Assembly (NCBI RefSeq): GCF_004634245.1
Contig: NZ_SJTF01000018.1
Location: 29,477 to 93,476 of the forward strand
From: Flavobacterium foetidum
GTDB lineage: Bacteria > Bacteroidota > Bacteroidia > Flavobacteriales > Flavobacteriaceae
Direction: 5' to 3'
DNA length: 64,000 nt
In this document: positions 16,219 through 26,433 of the stretch, piece after piece
Layout: each line of letters begins with the position of its first letter
How positions within the stretch are numbered: position 1 is the first letter of the stretch
The notes under the pieces: generated by a model
What the model was told of the DNA's origin: nothing
Seen by the model: the letters and a program-made list of their open reading frames with translations, nothing else
Databases searched by the model: none
Translations under genes and position numbers: made by a program

Positions 16219-19200
16219 TTAATAATCGTTGTCGTCTGGAATGACACCCTGATTGTTTTGATGCTGTTGTTGCTGCTGCTGTTTTTTCTTTTCTTCTTCT
16301 TTTTTTCGTTTTTCCTCTTCTTTTTCAGCTTTCTTTTTATTCTTCTCAGCGTCTTTCTTATTAGAAAAATTTACAAAATCAGGATTTAAATAAGAATCTT
16401 GAACATCGTCTCCAGTGTTTTTTACCGCTCTTTCAATCTTATGATTTTTAAAGAGCTTATTGACTAATTCACTAAAAGTATCAAAATCAACTTCGTAAGA
16501 AATACCGACACCTTGTGTATAACCGATTCCCTGTCCGATATAATTCACGTCATTTTCTTTATTAAACAAACGAAGGTTCATGGTTCCGTCTTCGTTAACA
16601 CGATACAAAATCTCGATATCTCCTACAATGGCAGATTCGTTTACACCGCCTACTGGCACGCCGAGCTTACCGTTTATTGTAATGCGCTCATTAACCTGCG
16701 ACGAAATATTGGCCTGGAAACGCCCGTCAACTTCTTGCCCTAACCTACGATCTGCAGATGTATAGGTAAAATCGACGTTTACCTTATCATTATCTGATTT
16801 TACTATATCACCAAATAAACTAGAAACCGTTTCTGAAAGTGTTCCTGAAAAATCGCCCTGGCTAAATCCGTCTGGGCTCATAAAAGAACCTGTAGACAGT
16901 AAATACAAAGCCTGAGTCTGACGAATGTCCTTATCATCTAATTTATATTGGATTTCAGATTTTAAAACACTACTTACCGATGGAAACTGAATATCAAAAT
17001 TAGGTTCAGGACTTGCTAAATCTCCCCTTAAACCAATAACCACTTCTACAGGAACTTTTTTATTGAAAGATGAAGTATTATCTAAAAGGACTGCCGGATT
17101 TGCAGATGTCTTATAAACCGCCTCAAGATTTAGCTGGGCACGCATAGGGTTTCCTTCCCAAATAATGGATCCTCCTTTTTTGACCAAGAATTTTTTATCG
17201 ATAAGACCTCCATATTTAAAATTATACGTTCCTTCGTATGCCTGGAAATCTCCCCACATATTAAATTTACCCAACGTATTTATCTTAAATAAAAGCGAAC
17301 CGTATCCTTTTCCTTTCATTCCGTGTCCAGAATTTCTATCTAGAATAACCTCTACTTCGGCATCGGGCGTAATATCAAAATCAAACTCCAGCTCTAGTCC
17401 GTTATAGTTTCTTGTTTTTTCAACAATTCCCTTAGACATATTAAACTTTTCTTTTGGAGTCACAAAATGAATCCAGCTGCTCTCTCCAACGCTCTGTGCA
17501 TTATTGATCGGAATTTTGACTTCTGTTCCTTTTTCAGACTTGGCATCTACCTTAATAAACAAGCTCTCTACTGGACCACGAATACTGGCGGTACCATTTA
17601 TAAAAGCGGTCCCAAAATAAGCGGCGTCGTCACTGTCTTTGGTATCTAATGCCAGCAATCGTTTAGAAGTGATGCTGAGATCCAATTTCCAATCTCCAAA
17701 ATTCTTATGTTCAATGCTTCCGTTCAGCAACCCTTTTGTGCCAAATTTTGTATCTGTCAGCTGGTTGTTTCTAAACAAAAACTTTTCATTCGTAAGGTCT
17801 ATAACAGTCCTGTCGCTTAATTCGTAATCTGTATTCAGATACGGAATGGTCATTCCTGCCTTTTCAACATACAGCCTTCCGTTAATTTCAGGCTTTTTCA
17901 TATTACCAACAACCGCAGCATTACCAGAAACAGATCCCCGAATGTTAGACAAAACATCCCCACCAACAGGTCCCAAAGTAGCCAGATTAAAGCCCTCGAG
18001 TTTTAGACTTAAATCTAAAAACGTTTCTTTATTTTCTACCGCAAAAGTCCCTTCTGCTTTAAAAGATTCCGTAAAGCCATTACGAATAGAAGAATTTATA
18101 GTAAATTTTTTAAAATTTTCATCGCCGGCGATATCAAAATTCAATGTTCCGAGTTCCGTCTTATTCAGCACAAGATGATCTATTTCTATAGAAGCTGTGG
18201 GCTGATAAATGTTTTTATTTTGTTTGTAATTAATGTTTCCGTTCAGATTACCGTGAAAAACAAACTTCGAATTCAGCGGCGTGATCTTATTAATGTCGAC
18301 ATCTTCAAAATTCAGAACCAAATCTTTATAATCATTTCCTTTGATAACGCCATTCAAATCAATCTTCTGATTTTCGTGTGATAAAACAATATTGTCTATT
18401 GTGAAATTCTTAAAATATTGATCGATAACAATCTGATTGTCTTTTTCTTCATTTTCATTTAAATACCACAAATAGTCTTTAAATTTCATTTCAGATTTCT
18501 TAATCCCGACAATGTTGTTTTTGTTTTTATCGATTGTGTGATACAAGTCAAGGTTAAAATAATCTTCTCCTTTGTTTCCTCCTTTAAATTCGGAACGAAC
18601 AAACAAAGTATCCTTCGCAGTAACATTGATCAAATTAAAATCACGGATTTTATAATACGGAGTCTTGATGCTATCTAACTCGATGTAAGCATTATAAAGC
18701 GTGTTTTTATTATCAATATTGATTCGGATATTGTCAAAAGTATTTTTTGCCGCAGTAATCTTTTGTGATTTGAAACGGAATTTGAATTCTTTTAGGTCAG
18801 AATCTATTTTACCTCTTACAACGGTCGATGAATCGATATTGATTTCTGGATAAAGCATTTCGACAACCTTATCGTAAACATGAAAATTGAATCGCAGAAA
18901 CTGTCCTTTTTTAACTTTATAAGGCTTATAATTTGTATAAAGGCTTCCTACGGAATTCATTACCAATTTATTCAGCTGTGCAAACTGAAATTTCCCCACA
19001 ATCCTACCATCTACGACATCTTTTGAATTAATCGTTATGGTTCGTAAACGGTCTTCGTCAAAATTAGAATTAACAGTTACTTCATCAAATACATAAGTAG
19101 ATTTCGGATTCTGATAAACCGCATCTTTTATAAAAATATTTCCTTGAAGATTCTCAATAGAATTACCGCTTACCTGAACTACGGCGTTTCCTTTAAAATT

Positions 19201-20757
19201 CGAAACAGAATCTTTGACAAACTTTAGTTTCTGTAGATTCGAATTTTCAACGTTTATATTAAAATCATAGCGGTTTTCTCTTTTGCTCAAATCGACCAAT
19301 CCGTCAAAAGTAAGACTCAGATTAGGGTCATTTACAGTAATTTGACCTTTATAATAAGGAAGCTTGAAATTTCCGTTAACTTCGATATTATTATAGGTGT
19401 ATCTATTATAATCTAATTTAGAAATCTCTCCCTTAATAATAGTATTTAAATATCTCTCTGTAAAACCAACCCCATCTACATCTAGATTAAGCGTTGTTTT
19501 GCCAAGATCTTTTCGTGCCAGAACTGCTCCTACATTAAAGTCTTCCAATACAATATTTCCCGAGTACGATGCTTTATCGATGAAATCCATATTGTTCATA
19601 TGAAGATCCACTCGAGCATTACCCAAATCAGATGCCATCTTAAATTTGGTCTCCAAATCGGTTGTAGAAACCTTGGCTTTACCAACAATATTGAACTTGC
19701 CGATACGTTTCAATTCTTTTGGCAATCTTTTACCCAAAACGCCCGGAAGCAAAACCACAAGATTATCGTAGCTTGCAATGAGTTTATCAAATTTTCCATC
19801 CATTGAAAACTTCTGTTCTTTGGTCCCCAGAAGATTCCTAAAGTTGATTGTTCCGTTGATTCTAGATCCATTTGCATCACTCAGACGCAGATTGCTGAGG
19901 GTGAAGTTATTTAACGGACCTTTTAATTTGGTTTTGATTTTAAAACGCTGGTTTTTTCCCAGTCCGTCATAAAAATAGCGAATATCATTTGAGGCGATAG
20001 AAGCAGAATCCAATACTACATTAAAGCGTACCTTGTCTGTAAAATCTAAGAAATCTTTTGGTTTATAATTTAGGACTGCCAATCCGTAAAGAGACGAACG
20101 CTTGGTCTTAATTGCAAGATTTTCGACCTTTATCTGTTTTTTTGAATAACTGAATTTCCCTGCAAAATTAGAAACATATAAGCCACGGTGGTCCAAAAAA
20201 GAAAAGCGGTGAATTATAGTATTGACATCAGGACCATACAATTTAAAATCGCTGATATAGGCATTCATTTTCTTGAAATTCAAAAAAACCGGAATTCTTT
20301 TGTTCTCATCGACAACCGAAAAATTTCCTTTTTCGATGTATGCATTTCGCGCTGTCAGTAAAAAATGTTTGTCTGATTTGGGGGTTGTTTTCTTATCGGT
20401 TTCAAAAGCTTGGATGAACTTATTCATGTTATTTTCATCTTCGCCTTTGTATGTTTTTAAATTGAAAATCAATCCTGTCAGACGCAAATCTCCAAAAATT
20501 AGGTCGCCATCGAGTAAACGGCTGAAACTTGCAATATCAGTAGTGATGATTTCAGAATAAATCATAGTCTTTTTATGATGATCTAAAATCGAGACTTTTT
20601 TCAGTTTTACACCTCCAAAAATATTTATTGCCGTTCTTTCGACATTTATGTTGACTTTAAAATCTTCATTAAGTGAATTGGTAACGTAATTGGCAATTTT
20701 TGTCTGCACGAAAGGCAGCGACAAAATAATAGCAAGTGTCAGCAAAAGTAAAATCAA
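16219..20757 (-). CDS. TamB-like translocation/assembly protein (DUF490), 1512 residues
   Basis: The product has a single N-terminal membrane helix followed by about 1400 residues of repeating short beta strands. It ends with the DUF490/TamB C-terminal domain (about 1000-1470). Such proteins span the periplasm and, with Omp85 partners, act in outer-membrane protein or lipid transport. The last 45 residues are low complexity (Lys/Glu-rich, a run of six Gln, then acidic). The TTG at 20757 is the only standard start. The frame stays open upstream to 20823 with basic residues (KKVKKIISRT) that suit a membrane anchor, so a non-standard start is possible. Confidence 0.8.
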   Translation of the reverse strand: MILLLLTLAIILSLPFVQTKIANYVTNSLNEDFKVNINVERTAINIFGGVKLKKVSILDHHKKTMIYSEIITTDIASFSRLLDGDLIFGDLRLTGLIFNLKTYKGEDENNMNKFIQAFETDKKTTPKSDKHFLLTARNAYIEKGNFSVVDENKRIPVFLNFKKMNAYISDFKLYGPDVNTIIHRFSFLDHRGLYVSNFAGKFSYSKKQIKVENLAIKTKRSSLYGLAVLNYKPKDFLDFTDKVRFNVVLDSASIASNDIRYFYDGLGKNQRFKIKTKLKGPLNNFTLSNLRLSDANGSRINGTINFRNLLGTKEQKFSMDGKFDKLIASYDNLVVLLPGVLGKRLPKELKRIGKFNIVGKAKVSTTDLETKFKMASDLGNARVDLHMNNMDFIDKASYSGNIVLEDFNVGAVLARKDLGKTTLNLDVDGVGFTERYLNTIIKGEISKLDYNRYTYNNIEVNGNFKLPYYKGQITVNDPNLSLTFDGLVDLSKRENRYDFNINVENSNLQKLKFVKDSVSNFKGNAVVQVSGNSIENLQGNIFIKDAVYQNPKSTYVFDEVTVNSNFDEDRLRTITINSKDVVDGRIVGKFQFAQLNKLVMNSVGSLYTNYKPYKVKKGQFLRFNFHVYDKVVEMLYPEINIDSSTVVRGKIDSDLKEFKFRFKSQKITAAKNTFDNIRINIDNKNTLYNAYIELDSIKTPYYKIRDFNLINVTAKDTLFVRSEFKGGNKGEDYFNLDLYHTIDKNKNNIVGIKKSEMKFKDYLWYLNENEEKDNQIVIDQYFKNFTIDNIVLSHENQKIDLNGVIKGNDYKDLVLNFEDVDINKITPLNSKFVFHGNLNGNINYKQNKNIYQPTASIEIDHLVLNKTELGTLNFDIAGDENFKKFTINSSIRNGFTESFKAEGTFAVENKETFLDLSLKLEGFNLATLGPVGGDVLSNIRGSVSGNAAVVGNMKKPEINGRLYVEKAGMTIPYLNTDYELSDRTVIDLTNEKFLFRNNQLTDTKFGTKGLLNGSIEHKNFGDWKLDLSITSKRLLALDTKDSDDAAYFGTAFINGTASIRGPVESLFIKVDAKSEKGTEVKIPINNAQSVGESSWIHFVTPKEKFNMSKGIVEKTRNYNGLELEFDFDITPDAEVEVILDRNSGHGMKGKGYGSLLFKINTLGKFNMWGDFQAYEGTYNFKYGGLIDKKFLVKKGGSIIWEGNPMRAQLNLEAVYKTSANPAVLLDNTSSFNKKVPVEVVIGLRGDLASPEPNFDIQFPSVSSVLKSEIQYKLDDKDIRQTQALYLLSTGSFMSPDGFSQGDFSGTLSETVSSLFGDIVKSDNDKVNVDFTYTSADRRLGQEVDGRFQANISSQVNERITINGKLGVPVGGVNESAIVGDIEILYRVNEDGTMNLRLFNKENDVNYIGQGIGYTQGVGISYEVDFDTFSELVNKLFKNHKIERAVKNTGDDVQDSYLNPDFVNFSNKKDAEKNKKKAEKEEEKRKKEEEKKKQQQQQQHQNNQGVIPDDNDY

Positions 20758-20952
20758 CCCAATTAGGGTGCGTGATATTATTTTCTTTACTTTTTTGATA
20801 GCTGTTTTAATTTTAGTTTTCTTTTAAATTTACTTTGAACAGACAAGAATCGCTGTTTTTGATAAAAATTCTTTAATTTTGGGCACTGTGGCAATCAAAG
20901 AATGCTTAAAAAAATTGATTTGTCAAATATAATTCAAAATTTGTGCCTTTAT

Positions 20953-21975
20953 ATGCAAAATCCTGAGGTTTTTATTCTTGCCATCGAAAGTTCATGCGAT
21001 GATACTGCTGCCGCGGTTCTACATAACGACAAAGTATTGTCAAATGTTGTGGCAAATCAGTTAATTCACAATCAATACGGCGGTGTGGTTCCCGAACTAG
21101 CATCGAGAGCACACCAGCAGAATATCGTACCTGTAATAGATGCTGCGCTTCGCAAAGCAAATGTACAAAAAGAACAGCTAAATGCCATCGCTTTTACACA
21201 AGGTCCTGGACTTATGGGTTCGCTGTTAGTCGGCACCTCTTTCAGCAAATCATTATCGCTGGCTTTAAAAGTTCCGCTTATCGCTGTAAATCATATGCAC
21301 GCCCATATTTTAGCTCACTTTATTGATGAAGAAGGCTATGATAAACCTGAATTTCCGTTTCTGGCCCTTACCATTAGTGGCGGCCACACACAAATCGTAA
21401 AAGTCAATAGTTTTTTTGATATGGAAATTATCGGAGAAACCACTGATGATGCGGTTGGAGAAGCTTTTGACAAAAGCGCGAAAATCTTAGGACTACCGTA
21501 TCCTGGCGGACCGCTGATCGACAAATATGCAAAAGAAGGAAATCCGAAAGCTTTTGCTTTTACCAAACCCAAAGTTCCGGGCTTGGATTTTAGTTTTTCT
21601 GGCTTAAAAACGGCAATTCTCTATTTCATTCAAAAAAACAAACAGGAAAACCCGAATTTTATTGAGGAAAAACTAAACGATATCTGCGCTTCTATACAAC
21701 ATACTATCATCGAAATTTTGATGGACAAAATAAAACTGGCCGTAAAAGAAACCGGAATCACACAAATCGCAATTGGCGGCGGTGTTTCGGCAAATTCTGG
21801 AATTCGAAATACATTGAAAGAAACTGAAACCCAATACGGCTGGAAAACATTTATTCCTAAATTTGAATACACCACCGATAATGCTGCAATGATCGGAATT
21901 GTGGGTTATCAAAAATATTTGGCAAACCAATTTGAAAATGCTGCAGTTGTCTCTAAAGCCCGAATTGAATTTTAA
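20953..21975 (+). CDS. tsaD: tRNA N6-adenosine threonylcarbamoyltransferase TsaD
   Basis: The ATG at 20953 (MQNPEVFILAIESSCDDTAAAV) gives the standard N-terminus and 340 residues; an earlier ATG adds 17 atypical residues. The metal-binding HMHAH lies at about 114-118, and GGGVSANSGIR lies near residue 260. TsaD transfers threonylcarbamoyl to A37 of ANN-decoding tRNAs. A TAATTTTG box at 20874-20881 is a candidate -7 element. rsmE follows after 3 bases, so the two are coupled. Confidence 0.95.
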   Translation: MQNPEVFILAIESSCDDTAAAVLHNDKVLSNVVANQLIHNQYGGVVPELASRAHQQNIVPVIDAALRKANVQKEQLNAIAFTQGPGLMGSLLVGTSFSKSLSLALKVPLIAVNHMHAHILAHFIDEEGYDKPEFPFLALTISGGHTQIVKVNSFFDMEIIGETTDDAVGEAFDKSAKILGLPYPGGPLIDKYAKEGNPKAFAFTKPKVPGLDFSFSGLKTAILYFIQKNKQENPNFIEEKLNDICASIQHTIIEILMDKIKLAVKETGITQIAIGGGVSANSGIRNTLKETETQYGWKTFIPKFEYTTDNAAMIGIVGYQKYLANQFENAAVVSKARIEF

Positions 21976-21978
21976 GTT

Positions 21979-22683
21979 ATGCAGTTATTCTTTAATCCTA
22001 ACATACACGAGTCGACCGAAAGTTTTTCTTTTGACAAGGAAGAAAGCCGTCATATTATAAAAGTGCTCCGAAAAAAAGATGGAGACATTTTACAGGTTAC
22101 AAACGGATCAGGATTGCTTTTTGAGACTCAAATCACGCTGGCCTCAGACAACAAATGCACCGTAGAGGTTTTATCGATAAAAAATGCCGAAAAGCCAAAA
22201 TTCCGTTTGCATCTTGCCGTCGCGCCAACCAAAATGAACGACCGTTTCGAATGGTTTCTCGAAAAAGCAACCGAAATTGGCATTCAAGAAATAACGCCGA
22301 TTTTTTGTGATCGGTCTGAGCGAAAAGTAATCAATAAAGATCGCTTTGAGAAAATCATTCTTTCGGCCATGAAACAATGCAATGAAACGTTTCTCCCCAA
22401 ACTAAATGATGCTGTTTCTTTTAAAGAATTTATTAAGCAAAAAAATCAAGGCCTGCAGCTGATTGCACATTGCGAAGAAACGGATAAAAAAGCTCTAAAA
22501 GAGGTTTTGAAACCCAATCAAGATGTAATCATCTTAATAGGTCCCGAGGGAGATTTTTCTGAAAAGGAAATTGCATTGGCATTAGAAAATAATTACAAAC
22601 CGGTAACTTTAGGAAACACACGTTTAAGAACAGAAACGGCCGCAGTTGTAGCTTGCCATAGTGTTGTGTTTTTTAATGAATAA
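21979..22683 (+). CDS. rsmE: 16S rRNA (uracil-1498-N3)-methyltransferase RsmE
   Basis: The 234-residue protein has an N-terminal PUA-like part (FDKEESRHIIKVLRKKDGD). A SPOUT methyltransferase domain follows, with LIGPEGDFSEKEI and LGNTRLRTETAAVVA forming the knotted SAM site. RsmE methylates U1498 of 16S rRNA. It starts 3 bases after the tsaD stop. Confidence 0.93.
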   Translation: MQLFFNPNIHESTESFSFDKEESRHIIKVLRKKDGDILQVTNGSGLLFETQITLASDNKCTVEVLSIKNAEKPKFRLHLAVAPTKMNDRFEWFLEKATEIGIQEITPIFCDRSERKVINKDRFEKIILSAMKQCNETFLPKLNDAVSFKEFIKQKNQGLQLIAHCEETDKKALKEVLKPNQDVIILIGPEGDFSEKEIALALENNYKPVTLGNTRLRTETAAVVACHSVVFFNE

Positions 22684-22694
22684 TTAACCGTTAC

Positions 22695-22764
22695 GTTTGT
22701 CAACAAAAGTCACCAATCTTTGTCGAGCTGCTTGTGGAGAGTTCTCCTTCGTCGAAATGACAAA
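22695..22764. repeat. Degraded copy of the TTTCGACTGA-type inverted repeat (family B, copy 1)
   Basis: It contains GTTTGTCA at the left, the core ACCAATCTTTGTCGA in the middle, and TTCTCCTTCGTCGAAATGACAAA (22742-22764) as the right arm. The left arm is badly eroded. Fuller copies lie at 50.9, 54.9, 56.5 and 60.8 kb. Confidence 0.7.
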
Positions 22765-22779
22765 AAAAGTTAACAATTC

Positions 22780-23418
22780 ATGAAAAAAATATTTTACTTA
22801 TTATTACTTTTTTCAATTTCTTCTTTCGCACAAGAAATCGCTTTGCTAAAATACAGCGGAGGTGGCGACTGGTATGCCAATCCAACTTCTTTGCCAAATT
22901 TAATCAGTTTTTGCAATGCGAATATCAATACCAGAATAAAGCCAAAGCCGTCAACTGTAGAGCCGGGAAGCCCAGATTTGCTTTCGTATCCTTTTGTACA
23001 TATGACAGGGCACGGAAATGTGGTTTTCAGCGATTCTGATGTCATCAATCTCAGAAATTACCTTACTGCTGGAGGTTTTCTGCACATCGATGACAATTAC
23101 GGAATGGATCAATTTATTCGAAAAGAAATCAAAAAGATTTTCCCAAATAATAGTCTTATTGAGATTCCGGCTAATCATGCCATTTTTCAGAAACCATTTT
23201 CTTTTCCGAATGGATTACCGAAAATTCATGAGCATGACGGAACACGTCCACAAGCTTTTGGGATTTTTATAGAAAATAAGCTGGTCTTGCTTTACACTTA
23301 CGAATGCGATCTTGGCGATGGCTGGGAAGATGCCGAAGTACATAACGACCCTGTAGGTGTACGTGACAAAGCCTTAAAGATGGGCGCCAATATCATCAAT
23401 TATATTTTTACCAATTAA
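22780..23418 (+). CDS. DUF4159 domain-containing exported protein
   Basis: The 212-residue product begins with a signal peptide (MKKIFYLLLLFSISSFAQ). It matches the DUF4159 family, with YSGGGDWYANPTSL, VHMTGHGNVVFS, GGFLHIDDNYGMD and EHDGTRPQAFGIF. The fold is thought to be glutamine-amidotransferase-like; the function is unknown. Its stop overlaps the ATG of the next gene by one base, so translation is coupled. Confidence 0.85.
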   Translation: MKKIFYLLLLFSISSFAQEIALLKYSGGGDWYANPTSLPNLISFCNANINTRIKPKPSTVEPGSPDLLSYPFVHMTGHGNVVFSDSDVINLRNYLTAGGFLHIDDNYGMDQFIRKEIKKIFPNNSLIEIPANHAIFQKPFSFPNGLPKIHEHDGTRPQAFGIFIENKLVLLYTYECDLGDGWEDAEVHNDPVGVRDKALKMGANIINYIFTN

Positions 23419-23921
23419 TGCAGCTTACTCATCACGAAAACCGATTTGAGAGAAAAACTTTTCCAATCACTTTAGTTTGCGACCATATCTATTTTCAACA
23501 GAATATCGGTTCTTTGTTCCGAATTTCTGAAGCTTTTGGAGTTGAAAATATTATCTTTTATGGAAAAGATATTCCGCTTACACCCCGTAAAATCAATAAA
23601 ACATCTCGAAGCACGCATCTTCATGTGCCCCATTCTGTTATCGAAGAATTTTCAGAACTTCAATCTTTTCTTTTAGACAATAGTTTTGAAATTATCGCCT
23701 TAGAAATCACTTCAAACAGTAAACCTCTTAAAGAAGTCATTTTTCCTGAAAATAAAAAAATCGCACTTGTAATCGGAAGCGAAATCAGTGGAATATCAGC
23801 AGAACTTCTAAAACTTTCAAGCCAAATCGTACACATCAAAATGTTTGGAAATAATAGCAGTATGAATGTTGTACAGGCTACCAGCATAGCATTGTATGAA
23901 CTTACTTCATTAGCAAAATAA
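23418..23921 (+). CDS. TrmH-family (SpoU) RNA methyltransferase
   Basis: The 167-residue protein carries the SPOUT motifs: CDHIYFQQNIGSLFRISEAFGV (motif 1), VIGSEISGIS (motif 2) and IKMFGNNSSMNVVQATSIALYEL (motif 3). It would 2'-O-methylate a tRNA or rRNA nucleotide; the target cannot be read from the sequence. It has the minimal SPOUT length. Its ATG overlaps the stop of the DUF4159 gene. Confidence 0.85.
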   Translation: MQLTHHENRFERKTFPITLVCDHIYFQQNIGSLFRISEAFGVENIIFYGKDIPLTPRKINKTSRSTHLHVPHSVIEEFSELQSFLLDNSFEIIALEITSNSKPLKEVIFPENKKIALVIGSEISGISAELLKLSSQIVHIKMFGNNSSMNVVQATSIALYELTSLAK

Positions 23922-24269
23922 CTTTTAAGCAGATTTTCTTAAAAAGATTATCTGAAAGGTAACTTAGCCTTAAAAAAACTTATTATTCTTACTAAAAAAG
24001 TATCTGGTTTTTGAATCTGATTTTTTACTTACGACCATTTTATCGATTAAAAGCAAATAAGAACGATTAAATACGTCTTTTAAATACTAAAATAAGAAAA
24101 AAATTATTAATATTTTATCTCTAGTTTTTGTAAGAACCAGATTATACAAGGCTTTGTAAAATTCTCACAAATAAAACTTTATAAATATTTTGCTACAATA
24201 CTTTTTTGTTATAAAATTGCTTAAATATTCAACTAATCAACATTTTTGTAACAAAAAACCCAAGTAATT
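23922..24269. other. AT-rich gap upstream of the metalloprotease gene
   Basis: No coding sequence, RNA gene or clear repeat was seen. It probably contains the protease promoter, but I found no full TTG/TAnnTTTG match. Confidence 0.5.
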
Positions 24270-25229
24270 ATGAAAAAATTTATTGTTTCCGCATGCACAG
24301 CTTTAATGCTTTTTGCTTGCCAAAATGATCAATCTGAAAACAACAATTCAGAAACTGCGATTGCTTCACGTCGTGCTTGTGCCTCGCAAGAAGTTTTACA
24401 AGCCCAATTAAAAGCAGACCCTTCGCTTGCTATTCGTATGAACGAAATAGAAGCATTTACAGCAAAACATTTATCAAGTAATTTTACGGGTCGTTTGGTA
24501 AACGGCAAAATCGAAATTCCTGTTGTTGTAAATGTCTTATACAGAACTACAGCACAAAATATTTCTAATGCACAAATTCAGTCTCAAATTGATGTGCTTA
24601 ATAAAGATTTTAACGCTCTTAATTCTGATTACAATAATGTTCCGGCTCTTTTTTCGGGTGTAAAAGCCAACATCGGAATTACATTTGTATTAGATCAAGT
24701 AATCCGAAAATCGACTACAAAAACCTCATGGGGAACCAATGACGCCATGAAAAAAACAGCTCAAGGAGGAATTGCACCGACTTCGCCAACTACAAAACTA
24801 AACATCTGGACTTGTAATATTGGTGGCGGAATTTTAGGATATGCTCAATTTCCTGGAGGAGCTTCTTCTACAGATGGCGTTGTAATTGACCCACGTTATT
24901 TTGGCTTGTCTGGCGCGGCAAATGCGCCATTTAACTTAGGAAGAACAGCTACCCATGAAGTTGGTCACTGGATGAACCTTCGTCACATTTGGGGAGATGC
25001 AACCTGCGGAAGCGATTTAGTAGCAGACACTCCTACTCATAACGAAGAAAACTACGGTGTTCCTTCGTATCCACACTATAGCACCTGTTCGGGAAATCCT
25101 GTAGAGATGACCATGAACTACATGGACTACGTAGATGATGCTGCAATGTATATGTTCTCTCAAGGTCAGAAAACAAGAATTGCCGCCATTTTTACAAGCG
25201 GAGGAGCAAGAGCTTCATTTGCCCAATAA
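24270..25229 (+). CDS. Zinc metalloprotease, M43 (pappalysin/cytophagalysin) family, lipoprotein
   Basis: The 319-residue product starts with a lipoprotein signal (LMLFAC, Cys17). The extended zinc motif HEVGHWMNLRH gives His229, Glu230, His233 and His239. The Met-turn MTMNYMDYVDD follows near residue 285. These are the marks of M43 peptidases, which are secreted endopeptidases in flavobacteria. There is no C-terminal sorting domain, so surface lipid anchoring rather than type 9 secretion is likely. A terminator follows. Confidence 0.9.
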   Translation: MKKFIVSACTALMLFACQNDQSENNNSETAIASRRACASQEVLQAQLKADPSLAIRMNEIEAFTAKHLSSNFTGRLVNGKIEIPVVVNVLYRTTAQNISNAQIQSQIDVLNKDFNALNSDYNNVPALFSGVKANIGITFVLDQVIRKSTTKTSWGTNDAMKKTAQGGIAPTSPTTKLNIWTCNIGGGILGYAQFPGGASSTDGVVIDPRYFGLSGAANAPFNLGRTATHEVGHWMNLRHIWGDATCGSDLVADTPTHNEENYGVPSYPHYSTCSGNPVEMTMNYMDYVDDAAMYMFSQGQKTRIAAIFTSGGARASFAQ

Positions 25230-25250
25230 AAAATGGCCTAAAACCAATAG

Positions 25251-25281
25251 AAAAGCGAGATTTTTAAGTCTCGCTTTTTTT
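25251..25281 (+). terminator. Terminator after the metalloprotease gene
   Basis: AAAAGCGAGA (25251-25260) pairs with TCTCGCTTTT (25269-25278), followed by a T-run. Confidence 0.85.
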
Positions 25282-25339
25282 GTTTAAGTCTAGATTTTAA
25301 AAATGCTTTTTCCTATATTTATAGTTCTAAATTTTAAAC

Positions 25340-26431
25340 ATGATCACTTCAAAAACTATTTCGAACGGAATTTTAAGAGCGCTAGCAACCATCCTAATAA
25401 TTGGCATCGTTTTATACTTTTTATATCAGATTCAAACAGTAATTGTATACTTGTGTATTTCTTTAATATTGTGTCTCATTGCCAATCCGCTGGTTTTGTT
25501 CTTAAAAAACAAACTAAAATTCAGCAACTCTATGGCCGCCACGACTACAATCATTCTTTTTATATTCATCATTGTAGGCTTTATTTTGTTATTTGTACCT
25601 CTGATCATTTCGCAAGCGAATAATTTGGCTTTACTAGATACCGCTCATCTACAAACGAAATTTATAGAAACAGAAAAACATCTTGAGGAGTATTTTAACA
25701 TCCAGCACATTGATTTAAATAAAGTCATAAAAGATTCTAAGATAACATCGGTTCTAGATTTTAGCTATTTTACAAGATTCATCAATTCGATCATCAATTT
25801 TATGGCCGATATGGGAATGGGATTGGTTTCGGTATTTTTTATCACATTCTTTTTTATTAAAGATCAGATTATTTTTAAGGATCAAGCAAGAAGAATACTT
25901 CCTGATTCAAACGAAGATAAAATCCTGAATTCTATTACCAAAATCAACCATTTGCTTACCCGATATTTTGTTGGCTTGCTTTTGCAGTTAATCGTGGTAT
26001 TTATTCTATACCTTATTGTATTGCTAATCTTCGGAAATAAAAATGCCTTTGTAATTGCATTTTTGTGTGCAATTCTCAATGTCATTCCGTATTTAGGACC
26101 AATCATCGGGACCACGTTAGCGGGAATTTTGACCATGATCAGTATGATTGGACAAGATTTTCAGTCCGAAATTCTTCCAAAGACAATTTATGTGATTATA
26201 GGCTTTTTGGTAGTTCAGGCAATCGACAATAATATCAGCCAACCTATAATATCGTCAAAAAGCGTAAATTCGCATCCGTTAGAAATATTCTTGATTATAT
26301 TAATCAGTGGCATAACGTTTGGAATTGTCGGAATGATCATTGCGGTTCCAGCTTTTACAATGATTAAAGTAATCCTAAAAGAATTTTTTCCTGACAACAA
26401 AATTGTCTCCGTATTAACCGAAAGAATTTAG
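25340..26431 (+). CDS. AI-2E family transporter (PerM/TqsA-like)
   Basis: The 363-residue protein has about seven membrane helices and the family stretch NVIPYLGPIIGTTLAGIL (about residues 245-262). Members export small molecules such as AI-2 or act as sodium/proton antiporters; the substrate here is unknown. I chose the ATG at 25340, which places the first helix near the N-terminus. A TTG-started methyltransferase gene follows after 2 bases. Confidence 0.85.
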   Translation: MITSKTISNGILRALATILIIGIVLYFLYQIQTVIVYLCISLILCLIANPLVLFLKNKLKFSNSMAATTTIILFIFIIVGFILLFVPLIISQANNLALLDTAHLQTKFIETEKHLEEYFNIQHIDLNKVIKDSKITSVLDFSYFTRFINSIINFMADMGMGLVSVFFITFFFIKDQIIFKDQARRILPDSNEDKILNSITKINHLLTRYFVGLLLQLIVVFILYLIVLLIFGNKNAFVIAFLCAILNVIPYLGPIIGTTLAGILTMISMIGQDFQSEILPKTIYVIIGFLVVQAIDNNISQPIISSKSVNSHPLEIFLIILISGITFGIVGMIIAVPAFTMIKVILKEFFPDNKIVSVLTERI

Positions 26432-26433
26432 CA

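Noticed and set aside
16123..16389. Plus-strand reading with a Leu/Phe-rich membrane-like stretch
   Set aside because: It is the antisense of the Lys/Glu/Gln-rich tail of the TamB-like protein, which gives Leu/Phe/Ser artefacts.
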